Assembly (NCBI GenBank): GCA_949152475.1
Contig: OX424561.1
Span: 3,968,001 to 4,032,000 of the forward strand
Source of the DNA: Terebella lapidaria
Lineage: Eukaryota > Annelida > Polychaeta > Terebellida > Terebellidae
Direction: 5' to 3'
DNA length: 64,000 nt
Shown here: positions 1 through 13,714 of the stretch, piece after piece
Numbering within the stretch: the first letter of the stretch is position 1
How the letters are laid out: each line of letters starts with the position of its first letter
Translations under genes and position numbers: made by a program
The notes under the pieces: model-generated
What the model was told of the DNA's origin: nothing
Database searches by the model: none
The model's input: only the letters and a program-made list of their open reading frames with translations

Positions 1-1411
1 CACGCGTTTTGGCCTTAGTTTTGTTTGGGATAATCGCATCAACTTTAAATGTTGTGTGTCTCAACTGGGTAACATGCCGTAATTTTTCTCCAAATTTCAG
101 AATTCTATCTCGAAAATTAAAAAGTTGTCAAACTAACCCAATGTTGAATTTCAACCTGGAATGAGATCAAGTAAATTTCAACAATTTATTCAGGGCTAAT
201 ATTGTGTTTATGCCCGTACATGAACCCATTGTGTTGAATAGGTTGATGTTTTTGTGCAGACTCTGAAATTCCATGCTGGGGCTGAAATTTATACTCACTC
301 GCTGTTGACAGGTCGCTGCAGGGTCGCGATGAAATATAGGCCTACACATTAACATTAATGGAAAAGAAAAAACCCCAATTGTATTAATTAAAAATGATAA
401 AAAGAAAACCTTGGACAATTATCCCAAGTGCGTGCCAGTCATTCACAGTTTATTTGAAATCAGTGGGGTCAAAAGAATGATGGGTCATGGTTTATTGGTC
501 AATAGACTGGTGAAGGCCACGTCTGTAGTATTTAATCAGTATTAAATAGAACAGAACGGGATATGATCCTCCATACATTGTGTTGTTGTTAGCAAAATTG
601 TATTGCAGTTACATGCAGTATTGCTGCCAGTAATAATGACTTTGTATGGTATGAACCTTGGTATGAATGATGCAATGATGCATGTCTATGGTTTTATTTA
701 TTTTTATGTAATTGTATACGAAATAAAATTAATGATTACGATGGCATCTGTTGAGTGACAGAGCAGGCTAACATTCATTGATGTGCGATGCGCCGCCACA
801 GAGACAATGACCTACATCAAAGATTTTCTATACAAAATCTTTGCCTACATGATCAAAGGCTGGTGAATGACGGGACATCCAACAAAGAAATGCCGACGCC
901 AATGAGCCAACAGCGATGGAAATAAAAATAGGTTTTGCGGTTAAATTCATCACGTATTGTTCTGAAATTTTCTGACGATACCTTTACACCAATAATATAT
1001 TGAAATAATATGGTTTTGTGTAGTTAATGGCCCATTTCTGCATTATCCACTCCGATTCTACAAATCAGGCCCATTTCTCTATTCTTACGCACCACAGTTC
1101 TTGACAATAACAAGATTTGGTGTTTGTAGCAGTAGGCCCGGGCTCCTGATGTTCATGTTGCTCTACATGTATGTCACTAGAACTGTCTCCTGCATTATCC
1201 ACCTGAACATAACAGGCTCAAAAGCATTAGCCAGTGGATTCATCGGAACAATTTCATCAATAAGTTCCCTTTCATTGTCCGATGAATCCACGTACATTAC
1301 CGGTGTTCACTTTACAACAACATGTAGGGCAGAGCCGCTAGTATAGGATACTGTGTATAACAACACTAGGCAGTGTGCCAGAGAATGTCTGGAGCCTGAG
1401 AATTGACCCAG

Positions 1412-1427
1412 CCAGTGACGTCACTGG
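1412..1427. promoter_or_regulatory. CRE-centred perfect palindrome
   Basis: CCAGTGACGTCACTGG is its own reverse complement and contains the full CREB/ATF consensus TGACGTCA. No gene start is seen next to it, so a regulatory role is only a possibility. Confidence 0.3.
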
Positions 1428-1942
1428 ACAGAGTACACAAGATGGCGCGCTCCAGGCTCTGCCTGGGCTGTGCTGGCCTAATTAAAAACAGCTGTGTACA
1501 ATAGAGGGGGTCTTATCACTAAATCTGAAAGTGTTAATCTTTGTTTACAGTGTATGTCAGTACTCCATACAAGTTTATTAGCAGTGTAGCATGTCCCCTT
1601 TAAAAAAATTAGGTACAAATGATGGGAAAAGTGAAGCAAAGCGGAATGAAAATAATTCCTTTTGCATTATGACAGAATTTGAATAAATTCGGATCTGTCA
1701 ATTTCTTCTATTGAATAAATTGTTCAGGCATCACCAACGAACTATGCTGTTGATGATTGAACAAATATTTAATAAAAGAAGTTGATATTTATCATTTATC
1801 GAACGTGTAAAATATATCGGTGCTGCGCCTTCAAACTGACGCCATGATACCTTGTCTCTGCAACTTTTAGACAAAGAGCAAAGACCTCTGGAAATATACT
1901 GACTGAACACTGACGACACTCTTTTTTAGAACTTTAAACACG

Positions 1943-1998
1943 GTACTTGGAAATTGGAACTTGGGACTCGGAACTTGGAACTCGGAACTTGGAACTCG
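1943..1998. repeat. Short tandem repeat (GGAACTTGGAACTC type)
   Basis: About four degenerate copies of a 14-16 bp unit built from GGAACTTGGAACTCGG. It lies in non-coding sequence; the open frames reported across it are a by-product of the repeat. Confidence 0.6.
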
Positions 1999-2739
1999 TT
2001 TTCGGGTGTCCCCTCACTGACGGATGTTGTGTTGACATCCCTTCCCGAGAGGGGAATGGCCCAGGCTCTCGATCCCATGACTGTCGCTGGCGTCTGTGTG
2101 ACAGTTGCCACCACAGGTGTCGAAACTGCAGCAATCAGCTGATTCGTCATGTTGCTCGTCAACTGACTGCCACCCGTATCTGTTGTATCGTGTCCTCCAT
2201 CACGTGCATGTGTGTAAATTCTACCGTCGGTCCCATTCAGATCTCGCTGCCACTATCATTGATATAACTTCTTGGGTAGCGCTTCCGGTCGTGCCTGGAG
2301 TCGTATCTTGGGTCTCGACTGTGTCTGCACCTGCGGTAACGGCTGTATCGGTGGCCATAACTGGCACTTGATTGCCTGATTTCGATTGACTTTCTTGATC
2401 AGTAATTGTTCATATGCGTTTTTGGAAGTCCTCATACAATAGTTTTTTTTCCTTTTGGCATGTTCCAGTCGTGTTCGGCTAAGTGGCCGAAAAGTCACAT
2501 CCCGTTCATTCGGATGAAATCCTGTTCAATCGGACATGTCCAAACTCCTCACAAGCATAATTGTCCTGTGATATATCCCCCCAACAACTACATTCTGGAA
2601 CCAAGATACCCACAACGAAAAAGGGGTAGGACCCACTCCTTCAAACGAACTACCGAGGCAGCGCCCTCATCCACATGATCCACATGATCATCAGATCCTT
2701 GAACGCATACTGCTGGCACAGCATAAACATCTCATTACC

Positions 2740-4460
2740 AGGCGTCAGAACGGATTACAAGTGGGACTCACTCAGGGCATGTCCCCATCCCAGGGTTCCC
2801 TGCTGTTCACTGAGGCACTTGCCGAGTCCAAGAACATGAGACTCTCTACCTTTGCTGCAGCACTTCGTGTTCAGAAGGCATTCGACATGGTGTGGCATAA
2901 CTCCCTGATGAGAAAACTACATATACTTGGAATGAACGACAACTGGCTCTTAAGAAAGACGATGCTGGACAATATATCCATCAGAGTCTGCGTTGGCGAC
3001 TGCCTTAGCAGACCAGCCAAGCTCTCCAAGGGTGTGGGCCAAGGCCGCCCCTGTTCGACCCATGACTGCAAGGCAATGATCAACGGTGTACTCAACATGG
3101 CCCTTACACAGTGAGTCTGGCCTTGGCATGAAGATAGGCCCATACCAACTGGTCGCCCCCACCTGAGCTGACGACATGTTAGTATTCACCAACGATTGAG
3201 ACGGAACTCCAGCTCCTCCTCGACATAGTCCTGGAATATTCCCAAGATGAGCGGTACACCATTCACCCAACAAAGTCCATGATCCTGGTGTACAACAGTG
3301 CCAAACCATTAGACACGAAGTACTCCTGGACGCTTGGAGACATAGTGATGCCTATCTCCCAGTCATGCCGGCACCTTGGTCTAGAGAGGTACTTCTAAGA
3401 TAGAGCTTCGTCAAAGATAATCAACGACTGCTTAAGCACTGCACGTTGAGCATTCTATGTCCTGATGGGTTTGGGATTTCATGGCAACAACGGTAACAGC
3501 CCCGCTGTCGTGCGTCAGATGTATCTCACCTACGTCATCCCCCGATGTATCTACGGCCTAGAAAGCATGATACTGAAGAAGTCACATCAGGAGTCAATTG
3601 AACGCTACCATCGCAAAACACTCAAGCAACTGATGATGATCAGAGGCCGTCCACTTGCTCACCGGGGTATCACCGATCACTGCCATCCTACACATCAAGG
3701 CGCTGTCACTGCTTGGGGTGATCGCCCAATAACCAGACACCATCATGCACTGAATCAGCCTATGAGGCTATGACACATGGCTGTGAAGGAAGTCAGATCG
3801 AACCACGGTTCATCTTCATGAGAGACTTTGCACAACTGTATGACCTGCCATCTCTGCCTGAACTGTTCGAAACCCCGATACCAAAGGTTCAAGGCGAGAT
3901 ATTGGTCAAAAAGAGTGCCTATGTCTTCTACGAGCAGAAGCTCCAACATGAGGCACAGGCCAAGTCAACATTCTCCAACCAGCATATAGACCTCCTCTCA
4001 CTCCATCAACCTTCACTCCTATTGTCCATGGGTTAGATCATCGGTGACCTATGTCATGCGATCCTATGTACACCTTAGACTGGCCATCGGTACCTACACC
4101 TTGCACCGCGACCAAGTGAAGTTCTACAAGAGCAACACGGACCCCACATACCTGATGTGCGCCACCACGTGTGAAGACATAACACATTTCCTTGCTCAGC
4201 GTCCTTCTCTCTATGACGAAAGGAGAATGTTCCTGAGCGACCTGGCAAACGACCTGATAGAGTAGTGATGGTATTAAGCATATTTGGCGACCCCAGTAAG
4301 TTTACCTCCCTTGTCATTGATCCATCATGGTGGTTCCATGAAGCCAAGCCATACCAGCGTATACCGGTAGTCATGTCTGAGACTCTCATCATCATTAGCT
4401 GCTACCTATATGCCATACACTGCCAGAGGAACAAACTCATCAACCCCATTGGAGGATAAT
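2740..4460 (+). pseudogene. Non-LTR retrotransposon (LINE) reverse transcriptase relic
   Basis: The fragment at 2761-3114 has the order typical of LINE reverse transcriptases: KAFDMVWH, then an L-x-KL-x-x-LG segment, then GVGQG just before the catalytic region. An A-D-D-M-L core can be read at about 3165-3185 in a different frame, so the copy is frameshifted at the active site. Further pieces at 3465-3773, 3770-4036, 4044-4265 and 4265-4459 lie in shifting frames and give the post-RT part, ending in a Cys/His-rich tail-like segment (ISCYLYAIHCQRN). It is 5' truncated and non-functional. I cannot assign the clade by eye. Confidence 0.75.
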
Positions 4461-5876
4461 CCCTATACGAGCTGGACATGCAAGAAAGAAGAACTGATAC
4501 GTGTACACAAGTCCTTGTGGTGCCTTTGATCCGGGGAGGTCTGGTGCACTAGCACCAGCTATGATTCTTGTTCTTTTTTTTTTGCTCTTCCGCCAAATTG
4601 TTGGAAAAGAGTGTTGATCTCAACTACTGTCAGGGAGTCGTCTGTCAAGGTCAAGATCGCGTAATGCCCTTTGGAGAATCTGATTGCTCGAGTTGGTTAG
4701 GCCCAGCTCACAGGTCCCACGTGCATCACACATGATACCAGTCTGCATGTATGCCCTAGTTATTTTCTTTTCCATCGGTCAATGTCAAAGCTGTCTGCAA
4801 GTTTCAACATAGGGAATGTGTAATGCCCTGTCGTCCATCTATAATTGCTACAAATATGTTGCCATCCAGTCTCATGAACAATACACGCATCTTCAAGTTC
4901 AGATATTTTGAGATAGGCATGACCCCCGAGTATTCAAGATCATCTGAGGTCAAGGTAATGGTCCCCTTCAATATCCATAATATTATCAACCATATCAGAC
5001 TCCTTTTAAATGCTCAAAACTTTTCCTCCATCGAACATTTGCATGTAGTAATATGATTGGACCATGTAGCTAGCATTGATTGAAATATTGAATCATTTTA
5101 TTCAACAATTAATACATTTTATAAATAAGACAGTCTACATGTATCTAATGAAATTAAAAATTGGGATTAAACATACAATTAACTTGAATACTGATGACAC
5201 AGTATTTTATTTATAAATTTAACATATGACAACCCTGACAACAGGGCGTGCATATCATACACTGTATCTTGTTTGTAATACATATACACACATATATGTA
5301 AAAGTTAATTTGATATATTTTTGGCCACTTATTTGTGTAGCACTATACTCCATCTCAAATATCTAGGCTGCATTAATAATCAAATTCCCAATTTGCAAAG
5401 TACTCCATGATATACAGGTGTAGAACACATATTTTTTATGTGATTATCACTATGGTGGTGATCACTCGTATATTACGGTAAACCATGCAGTAGTGTTTCA
5501 GATATTACCGGATAGTTTCATTACATAAAAGCAACCATGCACTTGTGCAACTTGCAAAAGAATATTCATTAAGCCATCAGCTCAATGCTGAAAGAAAAAG
5601 TCTTCCATCTAAAGTCCCATCTAAAACATTTTTGAAAAGAATTTCACTACCAGTAAAGTGCAAATAGTAGTGTTGTAAATTATTCTGAGGCGGAAGTGGT
5701 TTTACGTGTGTTTGTTGCATCAACTTGCATGTCAACACCCTATTGTACAACCACAGGGATATTCATGCATTTACAATTACAGTTAAAAAAAAAAAAATTT
5801 CATATTCAAACTGGGTACATGGTACATGCCTTGCATTAGCAGAAAGATTGAACAATATTTAATGTAATCCTTGATC
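4461..5876. other. Intergenic DNA and probable GLRX5 3' UTR
   Basis: No coding signal. The right part, next to the GLRX5 stop, is AT-rich and is the likely 3' untranslated region on the minus strand; TTTATT (AATAAA on the minus strand) occurs near 5098 and 5205. A 12-base A run lies at about 5786-5798. Confidence 0.4.
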
Positions 5877-6789
5877 TCATGTATCTTTTTCAGGGCTGGC
5901 TTTGTCCAACAAGGCAGAACGAATTCCAGCTTTTTTCAGTTCTTCGATTAATTCTCCATTTTGGTGCATTTCCAACATGATATCGCAGCCACCCAAAAAT
6001 TCTCCATCAAGGTAAACCTGAGGTATTGTTGGCCAGTTCGAATACTCCTTGATCCCTGTTGGGAAAAAATAAAGTATATAAAAATGTTAACCATGTGCAT
6101 GATGAAAACAATCGGAACATTATGATGTACGTTATAGAGAGTAACATCTTGACAACATGCTTCTAGTGGAATATGAATATATCTAGACAAACAATGCAGC
6201 TTTGCCCATAAGAGAAGACAATATTGTTTGTCTATAGTATGACAAAATATGGGAGCATTATGATCAATTTATTTGGAATATAGATCTACTTGGGCATGGT
6301 AATTGATCATTTTAGAATGACTGAGCATGGGTCCACTAACTAGATCGTGACTACTTCTAAGTACTTCCAGATTAGGATGACCTTATTGGGCTTAGTACCA
6401 AGTTAGTGGATTAATATAGATATAAGACACATTATGGGTACATCATGATTAGTTTCAACGAAATGGCGTGACTATAGTACTACATTATGATTAGCAACAA
6501 TTCGCGACAGAACATCACTTTTTTTACCTTGTCTGATATCTTCGTTTTCTAGCACATTATGCGCTGCATAATCTGACACTCCATGGAAGTTGAGAATCTG
6601 CACAACTGCATTGCTGAATCCGCATCGTGGAGCATCAGGCACCCCTTTCATAAACACGACGAGTTTCTTTTCTTTGACCAGGCCATCGAGATGTTCCTTC
6701 GAACCGACTGCTGCACAATAGTTCGCGGTCTGAATCACTTGTCTTGTCATACGATTAACTGAAGCACCAATCCGGAGTAACGAATTCAT
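5877..6789 (-). CDS. GLRX5: Mitochondrial monothiol glutaredoxin 5 (two exons)
   Basis: Two coding exons on the minus strand, 6789-6528 and 6055-5877, give 146 residues, the usual size for GLRX5. The intron has GTAAAA at its 5' end and CCCAACAG at its 3' end and splits codon 88. Residues 1-30 are basic and serine/threonine-rich, as in a mitochondrial presequence. The glutathione and iron-sulfur ligand elements are all present: Lys48 (FMKGVPDAP), the monothiol site CGFS at 56-59, WPTIPQV at 95-101 and GGCD at 109-112. The family protein binds a [2Fe-2S] cluster with glutathione and passes it to target proteins in the mitochondrial matrix. The C-terminus (KASPEKDT) is also GLRX5-like. Start and stop are both unambiguous. 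The gene lies head-to-head with the ankyrin-GH20 gene. Confidence 0.95.
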
Positions 6790-7213
6790 GATGTCAATAC
6801 TTTTTTTCGGGACTAACTGGGCTAAACGCAGCTTGAAAGTTGATTCGGACAGAAGTCACCTCGAGGTGCCTACCAACACCCAGGTTATTTTGTGTCCTTC
6901 CGCAATACTCACCGAAATAGTGCCAAAAACATTGATTGTGCAGATCACGAATATACATTGGAAAGACAACATTCGTTCTATGAAATGTTTATAAAAATGT
7001 ACTTGGCACTGAAACAATATAAAACATGAGAAATACACAAGCATGCAATCAAGTTTACTTATTTGTATTCATACGCGATGCAAAGATCTATGTCCACTTC
7101 CGGTCACCATTGCTTCCGGAAATAACAACAGTCCACGTCGTCTGCATATTGATGCGTCTTCCTTGCATATCGTCATTGCTACTAATATATATTTGCAGTA
7201 AATCACTCCTACA
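6790..7213. promoter_or_regulatory. Shared head-to-head promoter region
   Basis: The 424 bp between the GLRX5 start codon (minus) and the start codon of the ankyrin-GH20 gene (plus) must hold both promoters and both 5' UTRs. No clear TATA box serves either gene. The CACTTCCGG at about 7095-7103 is an ETS-type site, common in housekeeping bidirectional promoters. Confidence 0.5.
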
Positions 7214-10200
7214 ATGAATGAAGTCGTGTCTGGATTGGTAACAGCTATTGAAAATGGTAGAACGGATATTGTGAGATGCGCCATAACTACCCTTGACAAA
7301 AGTAAGTTCACCAACTAGATCTACTTCTATAGACTACGACTACGAGTAGATCTCTACCTGTCAACTGACCGGTCAGTGAGTCTTGACTTAAGTGTCAGCA
7401 TCAGCAATGCATGATGAAGAATAATAATATCGATGGATGGGTTCATTTAGGTCGGAAAGCGGGAGGGGGGGGGGGGTTGGGGTGGACCATGCATCACGAT
7501 AATGCACGCACTTTCAGTGGAATCACTGTTTTGTTTTGTGTGGACTGTGGTAGACCCAGCGCGTCGCTCAGGCTGTGGTAGACCTAGTTCTGCATAGATA
7601 GACTGTTGTTTGATCCCGCCCCACTCCCCGTGACAGTGAAAGATAGACTATTTAGCCTGAAGTGAAGTAGATCAGGCCAGAGTAGATTTAGATTAGGGCC
7701 TGCATGATTAATGGGTTAACTGCCGACGGTCTTAATAACCTCAAATAACCGACTGTTAAATCTCCAAACGATTACAGTGTAACTGGTTAACCATCAAACA
7801 CCAGTTAACTGTCTTTTATAACCTTGATCAGTGATCACCAAACCGTCTGCTCAGGCTCCTGACGAGTCTACTGACAGCCGTACCCGTTCGCAAACTTGAA
7901 TGTTCTCATTACCGTATTACATAGTACACTGTACAGATTTTTCCAGGGGAGAAAAAGCATAATTTGCAGGGTGGGGGAGGGGGTATATTGTATCCCAACA
8001 GCTGATGTCGAACGATCAATTGAACCGTGAAACTCATAGTATTACGCTATTCCTACCACAAAGAGGGGAATACCCAGGCTGATCAGAACTCAGAAGACAA
8101 AACAACATCGTACTTTTCTAAATCATAAGTTTGTTACAGTTAATCGGTTACGGTTGGGTTAATAGCCCAAATTAACCGGCTATACGTTTCACTAATCGTG
8201 CAGGCCCTAATCTAGGTTATAGATCTATCTACAATGAGAAAAACATAACTCATTCTAATCAAGCATGTGCAGATGTGGCATGTCCTGTAAAGCTTTGATT
8301 GTGATTGGCTGCATATGTTTGAATTAATATGTAATATTCCAGATAATGAAGAAATTGAAGATGAAATCAAATTGGCTGAAATTCTCAACTCCCTGCTGAC
8401 ACCTGCTGGAACTCTGCTACACTTAGCAGCGAAGGTATAAAAACTGAACGAGATGTAATTTCTAAATACATCCCTTCACTCTCGTGAAATAAGAACTCCT
8501 TCAATGAGTCTTCTTCCTCTTCAAAGTTCTTTTTTTGTTTGTTTTCTCTTCTATAAAGATCAATACACAAACTATAATTCATATAAACATGATAAATGTA
8601 CAGTTCGCAAAAAGCCTTGCATGGACCCAGTGTCCTGACTATTAACCAAAAGTACATATATACATAATACCATCGTGTCAAGTGGATTAGCTTTAACGAT
8701 CTGTGTTTTTTGCGTGTTATTCCCCACTTCTTTTTGTGATAGCTGGGACAAGTGGATGTGACTCGTGCCCTTCTCTCAGCGGGAGCGGACCCCGGCGTTC
8801 ACAACGCGCAGGGCCAGACACCCCTCGATATCGCCACGAGCGACAAAGTTCGGGCTGTCTTTGGAGAGCAACTACTGCAGGAGGTCGCTCGCAGCAAGTG
8901 AGCCTTAGCTTATTTGGTTCAATTTCGGAATATGTTACCCTAACTCTGGCAAGCATATTGATATCGTTTCAAATTTTACAGATCCGATATTGGCTCAGAA
9001 AAGAGCTAGAATGAATCAAACTCACAAAATAAAAGTTTCTCAACATCATGCTTCAATCTTTCTCAGCATTGGACACATCTGCCAGTTGGTAGCTGCCGGA
9101 GTGGATGTCAATATGTCTGACACAGAACAGAGTGCCAACTCACCCTTACACTGGGCTGCCAGCTATGGAAACAGGGATGCTGTACACTCTTTAGTCAGTA
9201 AGTGCAAACCTCAGTGGAATCCCCCATGATGAACTCCTTGTTGTTGTACATTGTTGTATGTTCTCAGGCCAAATGGTTTGGATCATTCTCTTGAATCTGT
9301 TGATTTCAGAGTTGCATTTGCCTGTTCCACTGGCTTTAGATCTATGTCATTCCTGAATTGAAAGAATGGTATTCTCCCATTCAGTCTTTTCAGCGGAATG
9401 AGCGAAATCACATTTCAAATCCAGAATACCCGACAACACCAAACAATCAGGCCTATTTTTAAAGATATCATGTACAAAATACCTACTAACTCAGGCTCAA
9501 AGATCTTTTTGTGAGCAAAGTCTTTTCTCTCAGCATATATTCATGAATATGTACATTCATGTTTACATGTATGGATTATTTTATTTTGCACACTAGAATG
9601 ACACATGAGCAAAGTCTTTTCTCTCAGCATATATTCATGAATATGTACATTCATGTTTACATGTATGGATTATTTTATTTTGCACACTCTATGTATGTGT
9701 GTGTAATCTTACTATTCTAGATTACATGTATACATGCAATATAGTACCGATTTCGCAAAACCTCACCAAAATGATAGCACGAGTAACCTGGTATTTAGCA
9801 TGTGTTAGCCCAACTTCGCCTGACCTAGCATCGTGCGATTTGATGCTAGCATTGTGTATGCGAGCATCGCTCGATACCAGCATTGCTTCTTGGCACTGTG
9901 GCACAGTAAAAGCATTTCACGTTTTTTTGTGAATTCCATTATAAGCTCGCATATGCTTGCGAACACATGATCGAGTGGTCGTATGGGCAAATGCAGTGTT
10001 TAAGTTCAGTACATCTGAAAGTCTGTATTTGTGTCCGAAATGAAGGATGCGCGCATCTGTGCGAAACAATGCTCGCCTGTTCAACTAAGACGGCCGCCTG
10101 ATGCGATGGCATCGCGCCCACTGGTCGCATCATGCGATTTGATGCTAGCATCAAGTCGCAAGTAATCGCACGGCCTAGCATTTAGCATGTAGCATTCGCA

Positions 10201-13200
10201 TGGCTAGTGAGGTTTTGCGAAATCGATACTGTATATGTGTTGTTTCATTATTTTGCTATACCCAAATGTATCATAGTGGACTAAATCTAATGGTAAAATG
10301 AACCTTTTGGAGAACATTATGATAAAATACAGTTCAGAAGTAGGAATAATAAATGACCCCAGTAAGCAGGGTAAGCCTACTTGTATTTGGATCACAAAGC
10401 ATTTTGTTGGAATACATACAACATACTATCTCAAAAATGACACGTCTGAAATTTGGTCAAACAATTTTATCTAGAGTGACTGGTCTCCATTGATACACAT
10501 GCATTGTTTGTGTATTTGTAACAAGCCACATATACTGGATATAGCTTCATACAATATTTTGTTCCCCCTTGTGAGTATTTCCATCAATTTGAATGATCGA
10601 CATGATCAAAAATGACAGATCTGATCACAATTGCTTCAATTCTTGTATCACTACAACTTGACATTTTGTACTTTGCTTATTTTATTGATTTCACCCAGCT
10701 GTGGGGTAAAATGCTGCCCATACTTAAATCATTATGACTATTAAGTCTGCAGTAGTATCAGGAATTTAGTTGATCAATATATTGATCAATATGTCCTTTG
10801 ATAGCAACTATTGGTGATGTTCAATCCCACATCAATTTAGTCATGCTGAAGTAAGGTTTCGTTACTGCTCCATGAAATAGGAATACACTACTATAATGGG
10901 TCTGTATAAGCTGTTTCAGTTGCTCAAATTAAACATGTTCAATGACAATCAGGATTTTTCAAGTGTAGGAATACAAATACATATGACATGTTGACACGGA
11001 TATGATTTTCATATTGGAGGAAATATCAACAAGGACTATAAGTTGCTCGCAGCACTTTGTCATGTTCGTGAAATTGACCCCCAAATTGTCTCATATTCTT
11101 CAGAGGTTGTTGGCATTGTAAACTTGAACACTGCTCCCAGTGATAATCAAATTGATTGGTAGAGTAACAATTTGAACAGAAATATACAAGTACAGTGAAC
11201 ACATGTTATCCATACTTGTTGCTCACTTTTAAATCATAGTTGCTTTCAGAATGTTCAAACTTCAACAAAGCATAATGTTGAGAGTATGACGTGTAATTCC
11301 AGAGCGTGGTGCGACTGTCAATGCCATCAATAAGTTCAGTGCCACGCCCCTACACGATGCTGTTGCCCGCGGTGACCTGGAGGTCATTGAGGAGCTTCTC
11401 GCCTCTGGGGCCGACCCACATCTCACAGGAAGTGAGGGGTGTGTATCCATGGTAACATAACCATGATAATCCATGGCAGTATAGCACAGTCCTAGAATGT
11501 GTCGCAATGCTGGATGGCAAATTAACTATGTCCAAAATCATTGTATATGCATCATGTACATTGTACACTGTACTTTCAATCAGTTTATGTTTTTCTACAG
11601 AAAATATAATGGGCTCAGTGCCTGGGAAGTTGCCAAGGACCAGGAGGAAATCATACAGTTGATGAACAAATACAAGGACCAAAAACTAACAAACGGATTG
11701 TCTGACGGTCAAACTGGTAGGAACACTTGTTGAATTATACAATTTATATATGTTAACACAATCAGTAGAGTTCAGATGGGTGTTATAGGAGTCACATCAA
11801 GGTTATACATTTCAATCGATCATATTTTGTCAGAAACCTTGAACCATGTGACGAACGGCACAGATTCGCAAGGCCAATCAGTGCCGCTGACACCAACAAC
11901 ACCCAATGGTATCCTGAGACTAAGCATGGAGAATCTGGCACTGAAACGCGTATGTACAGTTTGTGTTACGTTCAGGTTCAAGAATCAAGAGTGTGGAATA
12001 CATGAATGAAAAATTTGCATGTTAATTGGACTACGTTTGTTACTGTTCCAGAGCCCGAGTGTAGATTCTGCGTCCCTGGCTAGTCCCACTCTATCAGGCA
12101 TATCCAGCACGTCCCAACAGGTTACCATAGTAACAGACTCCAGACTACACTTGCTGTGGCCTCAACCCAGAAAACTTGTTCAGCGTCAAGGGGAACCATT
12201 CAAACCTGAGGGTGCACTGGTCATCTATATCAGTGATCCTCTCAAGAAAGGTGTGTGCCACCATGTTAACAAACTCTGTGATGAGGCATAGTTAGTACTA
12301 TCCTACTGTAGTGGAATAACTGGTATACCACAATGGAGATGTGAAGTTCAAATGTTGGTAATAGTAAAAATATACTTTATCGATCTGTTTGCTCAGTAAG
12401 AAAAAAGTTAAGAATGGAAAACAGAATTTGTAATTCTTTTAGCCTGAGAGTTGAATTTGAATTTGTATCACTTTGCCTTTCAAATCGCCTTTACTGACAC
12501 CTCTGTTGTAACAGGTACTTTGTACATGTTTGAAATGTTGATAAACTTTATCCCCTGCTCCGTTTCTCCTGTCAGGCTTGTCGCACACCGCTGCTGACAT
12601 GTGGATGAACCATGAACACTACCTGAGTCGGCTGAACCTGTCTCTGCACGTGGAGACGTACTCGGAGCTCCTCCCCCAGGGCCAGCCATACATCCTGACT
12701 CAGCTCAACCCCAGCATCTTCCCCCAGCCACAGAGCTATAGGCTCAATGTCTCCGAAAACATGGTCAGTTACAGGCTCAATGTCTCCCAAAACATGGTCA
12801 GTTATAGGCTCAATGTCTCCCAAAACATGGTCAGTTATAGGCTCAATGTCTCCCAAAACATAGTCAGCTCAGCATTCCACAATATGATCAGTTGACCAAT
12901 TTTACATACACAAATACCAGACCTTGGCATTATCTATACAATCAACTTGAAGTTTAACCTGTACTGAATGCTTAGGAAACAATAATGTTGCTGTTTACAA
13001 CACAGTGTATACCTATTGCCTTGCAGGTGCGGCTGGATGCCAGTGACATGAATGGACTACACTATGGAATCACAACATTCGTTCAGCTTCTGAAACTGTG
13101 CCAAGGAGATGGGATACCATCATTACAAGTGAATAGCAGATTCGTGACCCCTCATTTCTTACCCCATATATCTGACAAATCAGCTTGTTTCTACCAAAGA

Positions 13201-13682
13201 AAACCCCTCTGTTCACAGATCCAGGACAGACCAAGCGTACGAGACCGAGGCATGCTACTGGACATGTCCAAGGGCAGGGTCCCCACGCTTGTAAGTGTGC
13301 CACGTGGATTACAACAATATTTATTGTGAACCAGTATATGGAATGTACATGTTTTTCTACATGTTTCTTGTATGATAAGCGCTCGGTTGCACTGTCAGAT
13401 AACAATGTATGTAAACTGGTTATTTTGTACTCAAAACAATGTGTGGCCAATAATTGAATGTACATTTTGTACAATGTATGTTCAAGTTGTTAAATTTTGT
13501 GTTACATCCCTAATATTCATGCATGTATCTTTTACTTACAGAAATCTCTCCGAAATGTGATCTTGACACTCTCATATCTGAAAATAAACCAAGTAAGTTG
13601 ATGACATCTTCAGTACAAATGTACCATGTAATTAGGCATCCCGATTGAAAATCGGGAGGCCTTATGTTTTTGTCTGGTTTTT

Positions 13683-13714
<32 letters not shown>

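Larger units (their letters stand above)
1..2560. other. Intergenic DNA, no gene recognised
   Basis: AT-rich sequence with only short open frames and no recognisable protein. Two small things stand out: a perfect 16-bp palindrome with a CRE core at 1412-1427, and a short tandem repeat of the type GGAACTTGGAACTCG at about 1943-1998. The 2000-2350 stretch is open in several frames on both strands but shows no family resemblance. Confidence 0.5.
7214..11716 (+). other. Ankyrin-repeat part of the fusion gene (exons 1-6)
   Basis: Ankyrin signatures can be read in four places: GTLLHLAAK (exon 2), ALLSAGADPGVHNAQGQTPL (exon 3), LVAAGVDVNMS followed by SPLHWAASYGN (exon 4), and SATPLHDAVARGDLEV with LLASGADPHL (exon 5). 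Exon 6 closes the stack with GLSAWEVAKDQEEIIQLM. About five repeats are present, some spread over exon borders. The donor of exon 5 was set at 11439 (GG|GTGTGT) and not at the nearer 11432, because only that choice keeps the ankyrin frame into exon 6. The acceptor of exon 4 was set at 9067 because the AG at 8981 leads to a stop. Confidence 0.85.

Noticed and set aside
8982..9066. Earlier acceptor for exon 4 at 8981
   Set aside because: It leads to an in-frame TAG after ten codons, while the acceptor at 9066 keeps the ankyrin frame.
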